Source: Tilletiopsis washingtonensis (taxonomy: Eukaryota; Basidiomycota; Exobasidiomycetes; Entylomatales). From it: DNA of 64,000 nucleotides. A model generated the notes under the pieces. The model saw only the letters and a list, made by a program, of their open reading frames with translations, was not told where the DNA came from and searched no databases. Shown piece after piece: positions 1 through 11,807 of this stretch; position 1 is the stretch's first letter; the number at the start of each line of letters is the position of its first letter. The position numbers were made by a program, and so were the translations under genes. Location: positions 772,722 through 836,721 of the forward strand of contig NW_020312001.1 in assembly GCF_003144115.1 (NCBI RefSeq), in the 5' to 3' direction.

Positions 1-1658
1 ATCCTGGCGCGTGCGGCCCTCAAGCGGCGGCAGCTCGCTACGCACGTCGACCTGCTGCGCACGTGGAGCTTCAAGGACGACGAGCCGCGCATCGAGACGT
101 GCCAGGCGCTCTTCTGTCTCGCCACGTGGAAGGAGCCCGACGACCGCCTCTCGTACCTGCACTGCGGCTTCAGCTTCCGCATCGCCATGGCCATGGCGCT
201 CGACGCCAAGCAGAACGTCAGCGACAAGGGCGATGCCAACGCCGAGGCCGAGCACCGCTGGTTCCTGAATCGCCAGCGCACGTGGCTGGCGCTCTTCATG
301 CAGGATCGCACGCAGTGCATGCACTACCTCACCACGCCCACGTTCCCGCACGACAACGAGCTGATCACCGAGTGCACCATGTGGCACGCGCAGCCCGGGA
401 CATTCGTCGACGACAAGCTACGTGAGTCTGCCGTGCTTGCGCCATAGAAGACCACTGCTGACGTTTCCTCGCAGAGTGCGCGAGCGTCGACTGCCGGCGC
501 ATGCAGAGCAAGTATCTCGCAGTCATCAGCCGGCTGGCGCCGGACCACGCCAGTGCCAGCAGCTCGCACAGCGCGCTGGCCGAAGGGCCCAACGTGCTGC
601 TGCCGGCGCTGCAGAGCGAGGTGCGCGAGTGGAACGCGCGCTGGCACGGCGAGGTGCAGCGCGCGCACGCCGGCATCGATCCGGCAGAGTGGGGCCACAA
701 GAGCACGATTCTGGAGATCTGGATCAACTCGATCGAGCTGCACGTCTCGACGCTCGGCCTCAAGCACAGCTTCCAGCACGCGCGCCAGGCCGACCTCGGC
801 TCGCTGCTGACCGACATGCCGGCGCTCTGGCCGTGTGTGCGCACCGCGCGCGCCATCCTCATCGCGCTCACAGCGCTGCCGCCGCTCTACTTGCGCAGCA
901 CTACGGACGGCGTCGGCCTCCTGGCGCCGTGGGCAGCGCTGCTGCTCTGCCGTCTGGCGTCGATTCAGCGCATGCAGAAGGGCGGCGAGAGCACTGCGGC
1001 GCAGAGCATCGACATAATCCGACGCTGCCGCGATGCCTTCTCCGCGTGCATCCTCACAAGCACAGACAACGCTCGGCTTTTTGCGCGCACCCTCGACGGC
1101 ATTCTGCAGGAGACGACCGCTAAGGCTGCAGCGCACGCTTCGGACGAGCCGATCCTCGCGGCCGGGCAGCGCACGAGCCGTGGCACGCCGCCGCGCGGCT
1201 GGCTGTGGTCGAGCGACTCGCTGTCGGGCCGCAACGTCTCGCCGAAGCGCGAGCAGACCGACGCCTCGCCGCCGTCGCAGGCATCCGAGACGCCCAACGG
1301 TGCACCCTTGGCGGACGCCTCTTCGAGCGCACATGCGGACGCACTGCTGCTGATGAGCGCCACGAGCAACGCGGCGTACAACGCTCCGCCGCAGCTCCCA
1401 CCTGCGCGTGCGGCAGCCCCGTCGAGCGCCGCTGCTGCCCGGGCTCCGCCAGTGGGCCTCGCACCGATGCTCTCTGCGCCCGACGCTCCGTCGCAGTACG
1501 CGCAGCAGGCTGCAGCGCCGCAGGACATGGATCTGATGGGCAACGTCGGCGACTGGCAGCCGCGGCAGGACGAGGCGAGCAATGCGGCGTTCGAGGATCT
1601 GCTGCGCTTCCTCGACAGCGGGCTGGGGCCCTTCGAGCAGGGCGCGCTGCAGATGTAG
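1..1658 (+). CDS. Fungal-specific transcription factor, C-terminal part (5' end outside window)
   Basis: Two exons, 1-421 (open at the window edge) and 475-1658, joined by a 53-nt GTGAGT/CAG intron that splits a Gln codon. The visible part is about 534 residues. The first ~150 residues resemble the middle homology (Fungal_trans) region of Zn2Cys6 regulators, with an alternating Trp/Leu-rich helical pattern and an R-x-W-L-x-L-F-x-Q-D-R stretch near the first-exon end. A DNA-binding domain would lie upstream and is not visible. The last ~200 residues are Ala/Ser/Pro-rich and look disordered, as is usual for activation tails. No specific target pathway can be named. The gene converges with the flavoprotein gene, with 128 bp between stop codons. 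Family assignment is inference from the pattern; the exon frame is seen directly. Confidence 0.65.
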
Positions 1659-1786
1659 ACGCGCACAGCGCATACGGGAAGTCACCCTGTTTCTTTGCTG
1701 CGCGACTGATGCGATTAGGGTGAGGCTATGTGCGTGACGGATGTACAAAAGGCATGCGAGGTAGACAGCGGCGGGACACAGGCGCT

Positions 1787-3811
1787 TCAGACGCTCATGT
1801 CGTCCTGGCTGAGGCCGCGCCGGGTCCACATGGACGGCGCGTTGAGGTCGAGCGGGCACTCCTCGGGGCCCTTGACGCCGACCTTGCCGGAGGACTGGAA
1901 GACGGCGCAGTCCTGTGAGGAGGGTCAGCCGGTTGCGGAGGGCTCATCATCAGCGGCAGATACGCACCAGACCAACAGTGACCTTGATGTTCGGCTCCGG
2001 CGCCGTGTAGCGCGCAAGCTCCTTCGCCGCAGCCTCAGCGTCGTCAGCGCGCTCGCGCTCGACGAGTGCGCAGATGTTGCGCACGGCCACCTCAGCCTGC
2101 GTCCAAGCCGTGTGGCCGGCGTTGAGCGCGCCAAACGCGTCCGCGGCGTCGCCGATGACAAAGACGTGCTCCATGCCCGGCGCCACCTGCGGCTCCTCGT
2201 CCGAGCCGGGCGTGTGCACGCCGAGCTGCAGATGCCGGTTGACGCGCGCCATGTGGCTGCGGTCGCAGAGCACCGAGTCGAGGCCGTGGCTGGAGGCAAA
2301 GGTGGAGAGGAAGGACGTGTTCGGACGCTGACCCGTGCAGAACAGCTGCGCAATTATGAGTCAGCCAATGCAACAGAGACCCGCACTGCACGCCACTCAC
2401 CACAAGGTCCGCTGCAGCCTCGCGGCCATCGAGCGTGCGCACGACACGTCGCTCGTCGCTGGTGATCTTCATGCTCTCGAGGTCTGCGCGCGCGCCGAGC
2501 AGCACATCAACGCCGAGCGCCTCGAAGCGGCGCATCGTCTCCTCGTGCAGATAGTCGTCGAAGCGCGGCAGCAGCTTCTTGCTCGACGAGACGAGCGTGA
2601 CCTGCTTGGGCGTGTCGCTCTTGGGCGCCGAGGGTGTGCCGTAGAGCGCGGCAATGTCGGCGGCGAACTGCACGCCGAGCGCACCGCCGCCGATGACAAG
2701 CACCGAGGCGGCCTTGCAGATGCGCTCCTGAGCGTCGCGCAGCCACGCCACGCCCTCCGTCTTGCTGCCGCGGCACGGCGGCAGGTTGGCCGTCGGCGTG
2801 CCAGACGCCTCCTTCTGGCGCGGCGACGTGGAGCGCGAGTCGGGCGGCGACGGCGGGCGCTCGTCGTACGGCAGGTGCGGGTCGAGCACCAGGCTCTCCT
2901 GCAGCTGCGTGGCGATGTCGGCGACGCTCGCATTGCCCTGCGCCGTCGTCTCTGTGGCATCGGCGGCCTCAGGCGGCGTCGGCAGAGCTTGGCAGGCGCT
3001 GGCACGGCCGCGTCGCAGCGGCAGGGCGCGGCTTTCGGCTGACTCGCGGCTGTCGGCCGGCGGCTGCTCGCGACAGCAGCGACCCGGACGCATGAGCTCG
3101 GAGCCCTGCTGCGCAGGCATCGGGCCCGGCCCGCTCCACACGTTGATGCACGGCGGCAGGTGCGAGCCGAGGGCGTAGACGAGGTAGTCGAAGCGCACCT
3201 CCATCATCTCGGCGGCGGCCGTGGGCGAGCGGCAGCACGTCGAGCCGCCGGTGAGCGGCAGGTAGCGCGCGATGCCACGACCGTAGCGCGGGCGCGTCGA
3301 GTTGGGCGGCGGCGTCGTGGGTGCGAGGGAGATGAGGCAGCCGTGCAGCAGCGCGTGGCTGCCGGGCGAGTCGACGCCGCCGGGCGAGAACATCTTGCTG
3401 TAGGGAATGAAGACCTGCGAAGGAGTCAGTCAGCCCGTGTGGCGCAGGAGCAACTCAGCGGCAGCGCTGTGCAGAACGTGCTTTTGGCAGCGACATACAT
3501 GTGCAGCACCAGCACAGTGACAGTGCAGAGCACCACAGGGCCACCATCCCAACACAGAGCCATCGTCTTCGCCGCACGACGCTTACCTTCTCCTCGTGGC
3601 CTTTGACAACGGCGACGCGCGGGAAGGCGTAGAGATGGTTGGCGTGCGTGTTGCGCTCGAGCACGACGACGCGCCAGTCCGCCGGCAGCTGGGCCAGCAG
3701 CATCTGGATGGCGCGGTGGCCGGCGTACGAGGCGCCGAGCACGAGCACCGTCTTTGTCGGGCGGTGCGGCAGCGGCGCCGGCGCGGCCGACGACGAGGCG
3801 GCGGCGGACAT
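1787..3811 (-). CDS. AIFM2/FSP1-like FAD-dependent NAD(P)H oxidoreductase
   Basis: Four exons in transcription order: 3811-3587, 3414-2401, 2345-1968, 1912-1787; all junctions are phase 0, giving 580 residues. It belongs to the pyridine nucleotide-disulfide oxidoreductase fold of AIFM2/AMID/FSP1, which reduces quinones with NAD(P)H. Residues ~20-45 hold the FAD-binding Rossmann motif (VLVLGASYAGHRA). A second NAD(P)-binding motif (VLVIGGGALGVQFA) lies near residue 313, and the C-terminal FAD motif (VFVIGDAADAF) near 490. Between the two Rossmann folds, at about residues 170-295, sits a Pro/Ser/Arg-rich insertion not needed by the fold. Unlike human FSP1 the N-terminus does not begin MG, so it is not an obvious myristoylation substrate. 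The first intron (3415-3586, 172 nt) is longer than most here. The exact quinone or other substrate is unknown. Confidence 0.82.
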
Positions 3812-4546
3812 GGCTGGCGGTGCGGTGGGTGGAGAGAGACAGAGAGACGGGGATGTGCTGAAGAGCTGGCGGTGCGTGGTGTGCAAGTGGTGTGCGGGTC
3901 GTGAGGTCGGTGAGGATGATCGGACTGGCGTTGGGGTCAGCGGGAAGCAGCAGCGCCAGCCAGACGCAGCGCCCCAGAGAAGACGCTTCGCCGCCGCAGC
4001 GCACGGCGGAAGCAGCCGGCGGCCCCGCCTCGGGCACGCCGCGAGTGTGCGCGCCGCGTGGCAAAGCGACTGATCTGGGATGAGCTGAGCGCGGCCTGAG
4101 CTGGGCCCGGCACAGGAGAAGTCTCGGCGCGCGGCCAAGCGCAAATTCAGCGCCCGCTGCCATTTGTTAATCGCGCGCGTCATCGCCGCTACGGCCGGCG
4201 GCGATGCGCTTATCAGATTATTCGGCGGCACGTGCAGGCGCGCCCTGCTCAGGTGCCGGTGGGGTCGTCGTGCCTCTTTCGAGCAGCGCATCAGGCATCC
4301 TCAGGGTTTCGCGCTGGGCCGAAAGACGCACACTCGCTTTGACGCGACATCTGCACCCGTGGCTGCTGCGGAGATGCAGCTGCTCGCAGGCGAGACTGAG
4401 GGCTTGGCGCTCCCACGCCAGTCGGCCACACCTGATCCCCTCGCAGCGCCGGCGTGCAAAGATCGTGCGGATCTCACGGCCGGGGCTGATGCTGGAGAAT
4501 AATAATGGATTGCTCGCCACCCCAGAGCATGTTTTCTGCGCGGCCA
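3812..4546. promoter_or_regulatory. Intergenic, probable promoter of the AIFM2-like gene
   Basis: This 735-bp gap lies upstream of the flavoprotein gene and downstream of SNT2, both on the minus strand. Open frames run through it, but they are not flanked by splice sites that would join them to either gene. A consensus GATA-factor site reads CTGATAAG on the minus strand (4209-4216), and a short AT-rich patch occurs near 4497-4506. No RNA gene was seen. Confidence 0.4.
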
Positions 4547-7500
4547 TCACCGCGCAGACACGGCCGTCGCGGCAGCCGGCGCCTCCTTCGCCGGCGCAGC
4601 ATCGTCGGCGGGATTGTGCACGACGCCCAGCTGGTGCGCGCAGCGGTTGCACACGACGGGCTTGCCCGCCGCACGGTCGTGCATCTCGGTGTCGCCGCCG
4701 TTCTCCGCTCGCTTCGGGCGCGGCCACCAGAAGGGCGAGTGCGCCGCGTGGCACTCGCTGCACGTCTTGCGCGGCCGGCCGTTCATCGAGTGGTGCCGGC
4801 CATTCGTGGCCGCCTTGTCGGGCACAAAGAGCGGCGACGAGTCGGGCGCGCGCGACATGCGCACCGACGCCTGCTGATGCCGAGCGGAGGGTGCCCGTGT
4901 CGAGGCTGCTCCCACCGCCGGGCTCGGCGAGTAGCCGTACACGGCGGCCTGCGGCGGCGCGCTCGAGTCCGGCCCGACGAGGCTGACGGGTGCTGGCCCC
5001 GCGTGGCTGCCGGTCGTCGCCTGCGCCACGAGCATGTCGTAGCGGCGGGCGCGGCGCAGGAGGGCGTACGACTGCTCTGCCGTGGCTGCCACCTGCGAAG
5101 CAACGCCTGGCGAGGCCACGTGCTTGTGCGTGCGAGCAAGCGTCTGCAGCAGCGTCTGCAAAGAGCGCGTGTCAGCCTTCACCCACCACCCTCTAGCTGC
5201 ATGCAGCACTCACAAGCCCGGTGTTCGGGTCCACCTCGCCCAGCTCGTACAGCCGCTTGTTCTTGCCCTGCTGCTTGTGGTCCTTGCACCACACGAGCGG
5301 GCTGATGTGGCCCGCCTCGCCCTTGAAGTTGGCCGTCGGCACGACGTCGCGCCGCGTGCTCTTCACCGGCGTCAGGTCGAAGCCCATGTGCGTCGCCGGC
5401 TGCGCGGTCCAGGCGCACGAGACGTGCATCGTGCGCCGGCACGTCGTCTCGGCGCACGCCACGCACGCGCCGATGCGCTGGTTGCAGATGTAGCACGCCG
5501 ACTCGTAGCGCCAGAAGGGCAGGTTGCCGACGCCCTCGACGAGCCGCATGCGTTCGGGGTCGGTAAAGACGATCTCGGGCAGGAAGGCGGCGCAGACGAT
5601 GTGCGTCCAGTTGTTGCACTCCGTCGGCTTGACGGCGTCGAGCGTGTCGAGCGGCGGCGCAGGCGCAACCTCGGCGACGGCCTTGCCCTTGCCCCTGCCG
5701 GGACCCTTCTCTTGCGCCACGCGCTCCAGAGGCGCGGCCGCCGGCGGCGCTGGCGGCGGGCAGAGGACGCAGTGCGGGACGAGCGCAGCGTCGAGACTCT
5801 TCTCGTTGTCGCACGCGCTGCAGCGCCACGCGTCCATCGCCAGCTCCTGGTCCGTCAGGCCGAAGCAGCCCTGGTGCACGCTGAGCGTGCACTGGATGCA
5901 CTGCGCCAGCTTCTTCTTGGGCTCGATGCGGCGGCAGATGACGCACTTGATCGCCTCGCGCTTCGGCGGCGGCGGCGGCAGCGGCGGCGGCGTGGCAACC
6001 TTGGCGGCCTCGATCTTCTGCATCTTCGACGGCTTGCCTACGGGCGGCTGCACGCCGAGCACGCTGTCGTTGGCCGCCTTGTGGCGCGTCGTGACGGCGA
6101 CGAGGTCCTGCGTGTGCGAGCTCTCGGCGGCGTACTTGCGCCAGTATAGGCCGCAGTTAATGCAGAGGTAGCGGTTCTGCCAGCTGTACGGGCCCTTGTA
6201 CCACACCGGCGAAGACGTCGTGGTGCACATGACGCAGCTCGGGTTCGGAATCGCCGCGTCGCCGAACAGCGACAGCGACGGCGAGACGGCGCGCGACGAT
6301 GCCAGCGGCGCCCGTGGCATGGGTGCCTGCGTGCCGCTCGTGGCGCGGGCCTTGGTGCCGGTCTTGCGCTCCTGCTCCGCCAGCTCGGCCGCCTCCTTCT
6401 CGAGCGTCTCGCGAAGCCGTTGGCTGGTGGCAGAGCGTCAGCACCAGCGCGGCCTGCTTGCTTGCAAGCCAGGGCGAGCACTCACCACTTCCACTGGTAG
6501 AAGAAGCGCACGATGTCGGCGACGCGCTTCGTCGGCACGGCGCGCTTCATCTGCTTCATCTCGGCGTTGAAGTCCTTGATGCCCGAGTCGAACTGGCGCA
6601 TCTCCTTCTGCGTCCAGTGCACCTGCCGTAGCTCGCCCGGGGTGCTCTCCGAGAGCTTCTTGAGCGCTGGCGCGGCTTTGCCACCGAACTCGGCGAGTAT
6701 CGAGAGGGCCCGGTCGATCAGGTCGACGTTGAACGGCGGAATCTGGGAGAAGACGTTGCGCGCTGTGACAAGGTAGGCGTCGACTGCAGCAGGAATGGTC
6801 AGCACGAGCGCACAAGACCAGCACGCATGCAACTCACCGAGCTTCTCGTTGCCGAGCGGCGGCGCCCAGATCACATCGATGCTCTCATCCGTGCCTCGCT
6901 CAAACTCCCGCAGAGGGCCGTCGCCAGGCAATGGGACAGTGTCCAGCGACGGCGTCGCTTGCGGCGTATCTGACGCCTCGCCGGTGGCGCCCGGCGTGGT
7001 GGCCGTGGGCGTGCCCACCGCCGTGGTCACGCCAGAGGTCGACGACGCGACAGGAGGCACGCCGACGGCGGCTGCGACAGAGACAGCCGGGACCTCGCGT
7101 TTCCGCTTTGGTGGCCGGCCACCCTTGTTCTTCTTCGGCAGCTCGTCGGGCATCGGCAGCGCCGCGACTGCTGCGGCTGCTTCAGCCTCTTCCCGGTCGC
7201 CTCGTCGCTCGGGATGCTTGCCAAGTCCGAGCGCCTGCTGCTCCTCCCACGACGGCAGGGCGGCTTGAAACTTGGGCCCTAATCGTGTCGTCGCTCGCGG
7301 GTAGATCGAGTCGTGCGGGTCGAGCACGTCAGTAGCCTCGGTATGCTGGCCGAAGTAGCGGTACGGGAAGCCGCCCGAGCAGCGCGTGCCGCGGATATCT
7401 GCGAGCGTCTTCTCGGGCGCCGGCGAGCCGTCGGGCGACAAGTCCGTGCCGTTGCCGTCGCTTTGAGCAAGCAGTGCTTGCCGGTTGCCAGCGGCTGCAA

Positions 7501-9100
7501 GCAGAGTCACGTCAGTGCGCGAACCAGGTCAAACGGGCTCGTACAGCCTCACCTGCACCACCTCGGCCTCGTCCACGGCCGCGGCCGCGCGAGATCGTGC
7601 CGCCGCGGATCGCGCCTTGCGTGCCCGGCAGCCGAGCGATCTCGATCGAGCCGGACGCGCTAGAGCTCGAGCTGGAGGAGCTGGGCACGGTCAGGCCCAG
7701 CGAGCCTCCGGCGCCGGTGGTTGATTGCTCGACGGCCTGCTCGTGCCGCCGCGAGCACGGCGCACATGTCCAGCTGTAGCCCTTTGCCGGCTTGCTTGCG
7801 AGCGGCGGCGTGAGGCAGCGCATGTGGAAGAACTTCTTGCAGGTGTCGCAGCGCACGCTCTCAGGCCTGCAGTGGGAGCAGGATGTCAGTTCAGTGACCA
7901 AGCGAGATGCAAGAGCGCCGCACGCACGTCGAGGCCCAGCGGTGGCAGACGGCACAGCCGCGCAGCGCGTCGCACAGGTCGGCCGTCATGCCGACCTCGG
8001 CGACGATGAACGAGTAGCTCTGGCGCAGCACGGCGAGCACCTCGGGCGGCGCATTCCTGATCTTGTCCGTGGGGATGACGTCGTACGAGCGGTGGATGTA
8101 GCGGTCGTAGAGCGTGCTGTAGAAGAAGTGGTCCTCGCGCTTCTTCCACGCGCTCACCTCGGGCGCATCGCCGATGAGCTCGCGGTGGCGCACCTCGCAC
8201 AGGCCGCGCACATTCTCGAGGGCGAAGAGGTCCGAGTGCATCGTCGCCACGAGCTGGCGCGGGTCGTTGGAGGCCCGGTGCGAGATGTCGCGCATGCGCA
8301 GGTAGAGGTTGGCGCGCACCTGCAGCGTGCCCGACGACGACGCCAGGGCCGCAGCGCCGGTGCGGGACGACTGGGCCGTGACGAACTCCATGACCCGCGC
8401 CTGCAGTGTTTAAGGGCCATGGCGAGAGTGATACGGCCGGTGACGAGGATGCGAAGCCGGGTGGACGATGAGCAGGCGCCAGCCAGCCACGTGCGGAGAG
8501 TGCCGGCGGGCGGCAGAGGGACGCGTGCGGCGGACGAGCAGCGCGGCGTGGCGCGGCGCGCAGGTGCCGAGGCCGAGGCAAGGCGAGGCGCAGCAGAAGA
8601 GGCGCATCGGCCGCCGCAGGATGGCACGAGAGAGGCGGGTGCGGCGCAGCAGCGCAGAGCAGCACAGAGGCGCATGGCAACGAGGACCCGGCGGCACGGC
8701 GCAGTAGGGAGCATCAGAGCACGGCACAGACGGACGCAGACGAGAGGCGACGCGACAGACACAGGAGAAGGAGAGGGAGAGAGGGAGGAGAGACATGGTC
8801 AGCAGCGTCGCACATTGCGCAGAGCCGTGCACACGCACAACCAAGAACGGCTCGCCGGCGCCTGGAGCCCAGGGTGCGGTGATGTAGATGTGGTCTGCAG
8901 GGCACGGGAGACGCAGCGGACAGAGACACGGACAGGCAGAGGAGTGTTGTTTTGTCAGACTGCTGCATCGGACGGCGCTGTTCCCGCAGCGCCCACTGAC
9001 CATTGATGTTGAGGACGACGTTGTTGCGGATGGCGACGCGCGTGACGGGCTGGCCGGTCTTGTACGCCGTCGCCGTCGTCGTGCCGTTTGCGGGCGCCAT
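4547..9100 (-). CDS. SNT2: SNT2-type chromatin reader (BAH, PHD, ELM2/SANT, PHD, extended PHD)
   Basis: Eight exons: 9100-9001, 8894-8839, 8400-7928, 7866-7553, 7494-6838, 6783-6486, 6423-5214, 5155-4547; 1238 residues, phases consistent. Domain order is a BAH domain from ~residue 34 (NDHIYITAPW), PHD1 ~197-255, ELM2 ~354-400, SANT ~587-633 (VHWTQKEM), a Cys4 finger ~694-720, PHD2 ~792-838, an extended PHD ~849-1013, and a last Cys4 finger ~1167-1205. This order is the hallmark of fungal Snt2. In yeast Snt2 works with Ecm5 and Rpd3 in stress responses, and in fission yeast it is in the Lid2 complex. The start at 9100 has a strong context (GCGACCATGG); an in-frame ATG at 9163 would add 21 residues. 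Intron 2 (8401-8838) is 438 nt, far above the local norm, but without it the BAH core cannot be joined. Confidence 0.9.
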
Positions 9101-10957
9101 GGTCGCTGCGGCGCGTGACGACGAGCCCGATGCGTGTGTGTTGCGTGAGCTTGCGGCAGGCATGCAGCGTCAGGCCGAGAGCGTCGAGGAGGATGTGGAC
9201 GTAAGGACGGCTGAGTCGCGGCCGCTCGGAGCAAATCGACGCGCCAGAGCGGCTCGAGGGTCGCTGGGCTTGCCCAGACGCCGGGCCGGGTGCGGCGTCG
9301 GCGAGAGGCTGTGCAGCTGTAGAAGTGGATGTGTGAGCATCGGCGCAGTGAGAAGCACAAGCGAGCACATACAGCGGCGCAGCAGGCGGGGTGTGCCGGC
9401 GGCCACGAGGCGATATCAAGTGGCGCAGCGGGGATGCCAAGGCCCGCGCTGCCCTGGGAGAGGCTGGCGAAAAAGCGAAGCGCAGGGAACAGGGGCGGCT
9501 GGGTGGATATACAATAGGGTGGTGTCTGTTTCACGGCGCAGCAAGACAAGAGCGAGTGGCAGCGACGGTAGAGTAGAAGCCCGGCGCGTGGTGCGGCGAG
9601 CGGCGGGGGCACAAGAACGGGTGCAGAGAGCGGACGGGAGCGAAGGACAAGAGGGGCGTCGGCGTCGGGTCGGGCGCGCCACGGCGGCGCCGCGACGCGG
9701 GCGGCGCGCGGCACGCCGGCGGCGGCGGCGCAGAGCAAGAGGCGCGTGGCCTGCTCGTGATGCGCGAGCTCGCCGGCGCGCGCCCCATCCGCATCCAGGC
9801 CGCCGGGCCGCAGCCGCTGCCACGCCGTGCTGCGGTGCTCTCGACGGCTCTCGCTATACCACCTGTCGCCAGACGACCGAGAGAAGCATATGCAAGGCCC
9901 AGCACAGCGACACGACCTCCCAGCAGCCGTCTGCGGCTTCTCGCGCGGAGACATCCCGGTGGCCTCACGGGCTCGAGCGGTCAGGAGCGACGAGCCGCTC
10001 GCCTCGTTTCTGTCGCTTTCGCGCTAAGCTCTGATTTGCACAGCTGCGAAGCAGAGAGGCTCTCCACACGATGAGCATCCCACCAAGCCCGCAGCAGGCC
10101 GTCTGAGCCCGCCTCGCAGCTTCGCGTCGGACGAGGCCCACGCGCCACGGCGGCGGCACCGAGCAGCTGGAACGCTGCACTGCGGCAGCTCCCTCACTCA
10201 GCGACTCTACAGAGCAGGCTTCCAGCCGCTGCGAGAGGCGGGCCGCAGAGTCGACGCAATGTTGCCTCTGGACCGTTGTTCGGGCCGGCTGCCCGATGCT
10301 TCGAGACGGCGCAATCATCGCAGGCAGCGAGCGCGGCGCGATGATGCAGCGCCGAACGGCCAACGCGGAGCACCCGGCCGCAGCGGGTCGAGCATTGCAC
10401 TTTTTCGCATGCCTTCGCCCTCCTTGTGCTTCTCTCTGCAACCCATCGAAGGCGCCGCTTCTGCCTCCATGATGACATATGACCTGAGCGAGGGCCACCT
10501 GCGCCCGCAGCAGCACAGGTACCGCTGCGGCGGGCTCCGAGCGGCTTCTCTGGTGCGCCGCCACTCTTTGCGCAGCGCTGCGAACACGCCGCAGGGGCCA
10601 GGCCAAGCTCCAGGCACGAGAGCAGCGGACGCGTTCTGGCGGTGCCTGAGGAGTCGCGCGCCGCCGCGGCTGGGTGCTGGTGCTGCTTGCCGGCTGTGCT
10701 GCTGGGCCGCGGCACGGGAGCAGTCTCGGCGTCAGCGCGGGGTCCATGCGGGCCGCCGCGCCACGGCAGCGGCAAGGCGGCGCGAGATGCAAGGCCGATC
10801 CTCGAAACGCGTCCATCTCGCAGCCGGCACTGCGCTTCTCGGGCACGCCAGTCACTCCTCCACCGGCCTGATACTCAGACGCCGCACTTGCTGCCTGCGC
10901 TGGCTGCTTCTGCTGCAAGTCACAGCTGCGAGCTCTCACCAGCACCGGCGCGACACC
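9101..10957. other. Divergent SNT2/MED10 intergenic region
   Basis: This 1.86-kb gap separates the divergent SNT2 and MED10 starts. Several long open frames cross it on both strands, but they are Arg/Ala-rich, lack recognisable motifs and follow from the high G+C content. I see no tRNA-like B box, no coding pattern with splice sites and no repeat longer than a few units. It probably holds both promoters and 5' leaders. Confidence 0.45.
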
Positions 10958-11776
10958 ATGGCGTCTGCCGCACGCCGCGCCACGCCGCTCAGTCCTTCAC
11001 CCTCGCCCGAGCCGCAGGACGGCGCCGGTGCCTCGGCTGCCGCGGCTGCTGCTGCCGGAGCCAGCAGCGACGCTCAGCGCCCGCCGTCGCCGCCGCCCGA
11101 CGCCAACGAGCGCGCGCGCCGCCAGCTCGAGACGGCCACGCGCGCCGCCGTCGATGCGCTCTACCAGCTCGCCGTGTGCACGGCCGATGTGCACGAGGGC
11201 CAGGAGGGCCTCGTCGGCGCCAAGATGTGAGTGCGAGGTGGTTCAGTGTGGCTGGGAGGTACGGCTGTAGCACTAGCTAGTAGAGGACAGGCCAAGACGC
11301 GCAGCTTGACGGCTGCAGGAGCTGGCTGGCTGTCGCTGCTCGGCCGTGCGAAGCCTTCCAGCGCCGCAGGAGGCGTGCTGCTCGACAGCAGCAAGGCGGC
11401 TGACTCGTGCTCTGTCCTCCAGCAACTCCGTCGTCGCGGCGCTCGGCAACGTCTCGGCCACCGGCTCGTCGTCCGAGCTCACCGCCATGGTGCCCGACGA
11501 CGTGATGGGCATGATCGACCAGGGCCGCAACCCCGACGCGCACACGCGCACCTTCATCAGCCGTCTCGTCGCCGACAACCAGCAGATGGCGTCGATGACG
11601 ATGGCGCTAGACGTGAGTGGTGTCGTGGCAGCAGTGGTGCCCCATAGGCTGACGAAACGTCGCAGGCCTATCACGACCGCCTCTCCGAGTCGCTCTCGCG
11701 CGCCTTTCCTGAGCTCGCCCAGCCCATCGCCCAGATGCGCGACGGCGAGGAGGGCCAGACGGCAGCCGGCACGTAG
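10958..11776 (+). CDS. MED10: Mediator complex subunit 10 (Nut2)
   Basis: Three exons: 10958-11226, 11423-11612, 11666-11776; 189 residues. Joined across the introns, the middle reads the Med10 signature: a helix ending in an I-N-S-V-V segment, then VPDDVMGMIDQGRNPD and a Thr/Arg-rich helix, then a C-terminal A-Y-x-x-R-L-x-E helix ending FPEL. Med10 belongs to the middle module of the Mediator coactivator of RNA polymerase II. The first ~45 residues are a Ser/Pro/Ala-rich extension. The start has a good context (ACACCATGG). Intron 1 is 196 nt and intron 2 is 53 nt. The stop lies only 31 bp from the stop of the convergent ABC transporter, so the 3' UTRs must overlap. Confidence 0.9.
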
Positions 11777-11807
11777 CTGCACACGCGAGCACTGCCGTGC
11801 AATAAGT

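Noticed and set aside
324-1859. Long minus-strand open frame (511 codons) opposite the transcription factor gene
   Set aside because: Arg/Ala-rich antisense of a GC-rich coding sequence, no family motif, and it would overlap the last exon of the flavoprotein gene in a different frame.
8410-9954. 514-codon minus-strand open frame upstream of and over the SNT2 5' end
   Set aside because: Runs through the SNT2 introns in a frame that gives no BAH sequence; low-complexity Arg/Ser/Pro content typical of chance frames at this G+C.
9003-10034. 343-codon plus-strand open frame in the SNT2/MED10 gap
   Set aside because: No recognisable motif, Arg-rich throughout, begins inside SNT2 exon 1 antisense.
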